Assembly (NCBI GenBank): GCA_016859345.1
Contig: CM029111.1
Span: 15,078,214-15,142,213, forward strand
Origin: Istiophorus platypterus
Taxonomy: Eukaryota; Chordata; Actinopteri; Istiophoriformes; Istiophoridae
Direction of reading: 5' to 3'
Length of the DNA stretch: 64,000 nt
The stretch's first letter is position 1. The number at the start of each line of letters is the position of its first letter. Below are positions 59,165-64,000 of the stretch, in pieces. The notes beneath the pieces were generated by a model. It was not told the origin of the DNA, did no database searches, and was given only the letters and a program-made list of their open reading frames with translations. The translations under genes and the position numbers were made by a program.

Positions 59165-59645
59165 TCAGTCCACCATTTTGTAGCAGACTGAACATTTTTT
59201 CAGCAACTATTAGATGTATTGACAGGTATTCATGATTCCCTGATAATGAATCCCGGTTACTGTGATCATCCCCTGCCTGCTCCTCTGGTGCTACCAGCAG
59301 GTCGACACTTTCAATTAAACATTAAACTATTGGATGGATTGCTCCGAAATTTGGTTCACGCATTTGTGAGCCCTTCACCTTTAATAAAGACCCATCATCA
59401 TGTCACCATTTTCATTGTTCCAGTTCTTAAGTTGACAACCAAATACTTGCAGAGCTAATCACATTCCCGTCAGCCTCAGCTTTACTTTGGGTTTAGCGAT
59501 CATCAGCAAATGTTACATGGTGAGCACAATAAACATTATACCTGATAAATATCTACATATTATTGGGATTGTGAGCAGGTTAGCATGCTGATGTTGGTGT
59601 TTAGCTCAAAGCACCACTCTGCCAAAGTACAGCCTTTTAAAGGTG
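59165..59645 (+). repeat. Teleost interspersed repeat, TGGATGGATTGC type
   Basis: ACTATTGGATGGATTGCTCCGAAATTTGG, TTCCCGTCAGCCTCAGCTTTACTTTG, AGCAAATGTTACATGGTGAGCAC and TTTAGCTCAAAGCACCACTCTGCC are in the same order as in the copy at 43830. No coding capacity. Confidence 0.65.
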
Positions 59646-60367
59646 TTAGTGGCTGCAGATTTCAAGTATCGTACATAGAAAACAGTCTCTAAACAAATTT
59701 CTATGCATTTAGCATGGTGGACAAAGTCAAGGCAGGAAGGAGGATGCAACACTCTAACCACAAACATCCTTTTGAACTACTTTTGGTGTGTTACAACCAT
59801 GATTTAGATGAAGATAATACAGATGACAGTAAATTCTGAAAAACTCTTTCTTCCTGCAAACATATATGGCATATGATGCTTTGTGTCATCAGCCATCACT
59901 GTCATTCCGTCAAACAAGTCTCCGTCCGTGGAGGAAACACACCCATTCAGCTGATGAGGTGTTGAGAGTCAATGTTGTGTGCTACTAGTGCCGTCAACAG
60001 CTCGTTATCATGGGATTTCTCAAGTCGCAACACAAGCGGAGCAGCTAAAGTCTTTTTTAATCATACATCTAGTGCAAATATGAACGGGCTAAAAACAGCG
60101 GTGGCTGAATCCTAGCCGTGCATCAACATCACGAGGCTGTAAAAATGGAGAACAAAATGTTTATGTTTTTGTCTATGACTATAGATGACACTTTATTCTT
60201 TACTTATCTACTTTCACTTTAAGGGCAGCTTGTTTTTGACATGGGAAGCTGGGTGCGACTGCCGGGTGCAACTGTTTTCATATACATCGTGTCAAACATG
60301 TTTGGCCAAAGGGGGAGTGGGTGTGGGAAAGCAACAGCCGCAAATTGGAGGGAATGTGTGAATGGTC

Positions 60368-60442
60368 GTGTGTGTGTGTGTGTGCGTGCGTGCGTGCGTG
60401 TGTGTGTGCGTGCGTGCGTGCGTGTGTGTGTGTGTGTGTGTG
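60368..60442. repeat. GT/GTGC microsatellite
   Basis: Alternating GT and GTGC units. The pure purine-pyrimidine alternation is compatible with Z-DNA. Confidence 0.95.
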
Positions 60443-62689
60443 TATTTGGGTGTGAAACAATACCCCGAGGCTCTCCAGTGATCACATTGATTCACTGCCC
60501 TCTCCTGCTGTACCCCCAGATACACACATTTTACAGCCGCATTCCTTCTCTCCGAGGCCTGGCGGCGGCCCCGCAGCGCGCCCGCCCCAGCAGCAAAACA
60601 GAGGACGGGGGGTCAGGGGGCACACCATTACTCTGGGAGACAAATAGGCCATCCAAATAAAACACGACACCCCCGAGCACGGGACCTGAATGCAAAACTC
60701 GGCGAGTGGCCGCGCACACGTCTCATTCAATGTCATCCTTCGACTCCGGCATTCCTGTTCGCATGTTTTCGCTGTGGAATGGTCCTGACCCGGTTCTCAG
60801 AATCAGACCCTCTGCAGTTTATTTGTTGTTCTTTCATCGTGATACCCAGCGAGTTTTTGCCGTGGTGTGGTCCAGCTCAGAGTCTTACAAGTTTTCTGTT
60901 TCACTGTTGTTTCTGGTATTTAAGAGGATATTCTACTAAGCCCACCTCGGACCATGTTTTGTGACCGAGCGCCCCACGCATCTTGTCTTCTGGCTTCGTC
61001 GGCCTCGGCCACTCTGCCCCGGTGACCTCCCATTAAACGATGTCAAGCATTTTATGCCGCCTCTTAAAAAAAGTTGTGTTTTCAAGCAAACAAGTTCAGT
61101 GAGGTGAGACTGAGAGGAAGCACCGCACAAGGCACAGCGCTGGCTGTAAATGTCCGCGGGTTAGGGGTTGCTGTTTGGGCACACTTGTGTGTGTTATGGA
61201 CTGTAGAATGAGGGTGATGGAGGTGGAGATGGGGTTGCCTGCCCCCCCCCCCATTAGCTCGCATGCTGCTGCTTTACTGCTCGCCTCACTAAGACTGATT
61301 AGCAGATGTTCATAAAAAACACAAGTGCTCATTTTCGGGCTTTTTGTGGCTGTTTTTAACAAGGCAAACTAAACAATGGACACTGTTTGGATCATCTTGC
61401 TCCCCACACGCGTTGTCTCAATTTGTCTGGATTGACAGTAAAAGCCCACGAGAGGAAACCATAGCACAGGAGGGAGGTGATCTTTTCCTTGTAAGGAGCC
61501 TCCGGTATGATTTCTCCGTCTAAAACAACCATATGATTCATTCAGCCAGCACGTTGCTAAGAGCTTGTATTGAAAACAATGGACAGTCCACTCAGCAACA
61601 CAGGCCAGCTCAGGACTTCCACCCCTTCATGACAAATCTGTCATCCAGTTTGCGATACCTCAGACTAGCTGGAGCAAACAGCCGCCACCTCAACACCCTT
61701 CCCTTCCTTGTACATGGGGAATTTCGCAGAACACAGAAGGGAAAGAAAAATCTGATCGGAATTGAGCGTGCACGTACGCGTGGTCTGTTTTTTTGTGCGC
61801 AAGTGTAACAGAGATGCAAAGCGTAGGAACATGGCGAAACAGGAAGCCCCGGCTGGTTTTTACATTGGAGGAATTTCCTGTCTTTAAGATGTGTATCACC
61901 GCTTTTTCTACAGTTGAGGATAGAGCAGAGGAGGGAGGGAGAAAGGAAGGAAAGTGTTTTCTGTTTGTGTTCAAAAGGCATTTCAAGACAGGTCCCAGGC
62001 TCAAGGTTTAGATCGTCCAGAGGTTTGACTCTAAGCCACAGTAGCCCATTCTTCTCAAAGACCCACATACAGTAGATTAAGAGTTGGCCTCTGTTTTTCA
62101 CAACAGTATAGCCCTCTGTTCAGAAAACCCCTTTTCCACCATTACCGCTAATTTCCTTGCTCAACAGGACTTTTTAGCCACCGCTGAATGAATCCGAAAT
62201 CCAATACATCTGAAAGGAACGAGCGAACCGCTCGAAGGAACAAACAGAAGTTAAATCCGCCTGATTGTTGTGACTGGTGACTTGCGTGTGTACAAACTAT
62301 CGAGTTGCCTGTTGTGGCCTTTATTTGTTGTTTGTTCCCAAGCGGTAAAATGGTGTTTATTCTGTGACTTAAAAGGCTAACAGTTGCCTAATGGCACCCA
62401 TCAGTGTCTCTCCCCACCCTGCCCCCATGGAGCCTATCAGTGTCAGCCCACTGTTTGTGCTACAGAGAGAAATGAGATGAGGGTGGGGTGGAGGCTGGTG
62501 CCTCTGGGATTAAAGAACATTTGAAAGTGGAGGATAAATTTAGTGATTGTTAGCTGAATAGAGTCGGAGACCACCTCATTGTCAAAGCATGAGAAAGTTT
62601 GCACTGTCTTAGCATTGCAACGCTTCTCAGAGAGCAAAAAAGTGGATCAGAAATGATGCACCGTAACCAGCGATATCACTTTTTTTACT

Positions 62690-63060
62690 CCCCACATTCC
62701 TCTTCCTTGTCAAAACCTGGCACCGACTTTACCCACAATGCAACTTACCTGACAAAACGTTGGCCAGAGATCTGGCTGTGTTATGCTAGTAGCAGCTAAT
62801 GCAGCCTCCAGCTGCTAGCTGCAAGCAGAGACGAGGAGTGGGCTACAGACGTCTGGTAAACTCAGTTCTTTCTAACTCTACACCCCCGGATGATTTTTTA
62901 AATTTCCAAAATTGAAGTCTTCAGGCATGGCCGACACCGACTCAAGTGATGTCACCTAAGGCAATTTATCGGATTGCGATAGTCTCCCTTCTGGAGTCAT
63001 AAAAGGTAAATACAACATTTTAAACATATGCATGTCCAAAATCAGTGGAGTTCCCCTTTA
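62690..63060 (+). repeat. Probable teleost interspersed repeat
   Basis: ACCCACAATGCAACTTACCTGACAAAACGTTGGCCAGAGATCT, TATGCTAGTAGCAGCTAATGCAGCC and GACTCAAGTGATGTCACCT look like a repeat seen in other percomorph genomes. I recognise the phrases but cannot confirm the family. It lies directly left of the element at 63079. Confidence 0.4.
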
Positions 63061-63078
63061 AAAAACAGCTCTGCGCTT

Positions 63079-63457
63079 AAAGGAATAGTTTGACATTTTA
63101 GAAAACAGACTAAATCCCTTTTTTACAGAGAGAAAGTGCTCATATCGGCCCGTCTTTCTGCCGGGAGAGACTTAGCTTAGCTTAGCATAAAGAATGAAAC
63201 GAGGGTGAAACAGCTAGCATGGCTCACCCCATAGGTAACAAAGTCTGCTTTCCAGCACATTTAGTCCGGCACACAGACAAAACCAGATCTTTTTTTTTTT
63301 ACTTTTCCAATTATGTTTTTTAGCAAATTCAACGCACAAGAAATGATGTGTTAATTAAACAGTTCCAGAGGTGCTGGTGGAAATATTTTATTACCTTTGA
63401 TTGGAGCAGGGTTAGTGGTTTATGTTAAGCTAAGCTAATAATGAACTATTCCTTTTA
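63079..63457. mobile_element. Inverted-repeat (MITE-like) element, AAAGGAATAGTT ends
   Basis: TTAAAGGAATAGTTTGACATTTTAG at the left is mirrored by GAACTATTCCTTTTAA at the right. Interior GACTTAGCTTAGCTTAGCATAAAGA and TTCCAGAGGTGCTGG place it in the family seen at 14121. It has no transposase. Confidence 0.75.
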
Positions 63458-63706
63458 ATCATAACTGGAGACGAAATACAGGGGGACAGTAATGTTTCCT
63501 TTAATGTGCAGCCAAACCTGTTTAATTGCCATGTAAGATTGTAAAGCAAATGAAGAGGCTGTTGCATGAGAGCTCTCCGTTAGCACCTTGATATCTGGGC
63601 ATGATTGTATGAAGATAACGTGGTGGTCCGGTGGTGCTATTAGTAATTTGCCTCACTATAGCGGAAAACATGTGCTCGGTCACCATAGAGAGAGAAAGAG
63701 TCAATG

Positions 63707-63918
<212 letters not shown>

Positions 63919-64000
63919 CCTGGCCTTGCAGAAGTGCCAATGTGTCAGGTCTATATTTAAAATGGTTTGCCAGCTGTGTAGAGTCCTGTGAAATGTTCCA

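Overview
This window is vertebrate nuclear DNA, almost certainly from a teleost fish and probably a percomorph. Its genes are split by GT-AG introns, the proteins are vertebrate orthologues, and introns and spacers carry several interspersed repeat families that are common in percomorph genomes. Long GT, CT and TA microsatellites are also present. There are no bacterial operons, CRISPR arrays, tRNA or rRNA genes, or phage genes.

Four complete protein-coding genes fill the first 39 kb. dazap2 lies on the minus strand (coding 5576 to 3825, 4 exons, 169 aa). pou6f1 lies on the plus strand (8915 to 15309, 10 coding exons, 631 aa). tfcp2 lies on the plus strand (18532 to 26834, 15 coding exons, 496 aa). 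csrnp2 lies on the plus strand (31721 to 36293, 4 coding exons, 557 aa). Splice phases close in every gene and each predicted length is near that of the human orthologue. The order and relative strands match the human 12q13 block DAZAP2-POU6F1-TFCP2-CSRNP2. dazap2 and pou6f1 are divergent; the other three run head to tail. A plus-strand polyadenylation signal near 383 suggests that another gene ends convergently with dazap2.

Promoters can be placed by motif. There is a perfect CRE (TGACGTCA, 5713) at dazap2, an ETS/CRE-like cluster (17744) at tfcp2, and a ZNF143/STAF motif plus CRE-like site plus TATA box (28715 to 28777) at csrnp2. Probable non-coding first exons end at strong donors at 7976 (pou6f1), about 18076 (tfcp2) and 29670 (csrnp2).

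From about 38.75 kb to the right edge, some 25 kb, I find no coding gene. This block holds fish interspersed repeats, a 191-bp hAT-type MITE with an 8-bp target duplication, a very recent tandem duplication of about 1.03 kb (46.78 to 48.84 kb), a CTCF consensus match (39485) and long microsatellites. The gene products are three nuclear regulators (POU-homeodomain, CP2 and CSRNP factors) and one small proline/tyrosine-rich adaptor. They share a conserved neighbourhood, not a known pathway. I see no undescribed biological system. The points most worth checking are the tandem duplication, the nested transposons, the promoter motif clusters and the possible regulatory role of the gene-free block.
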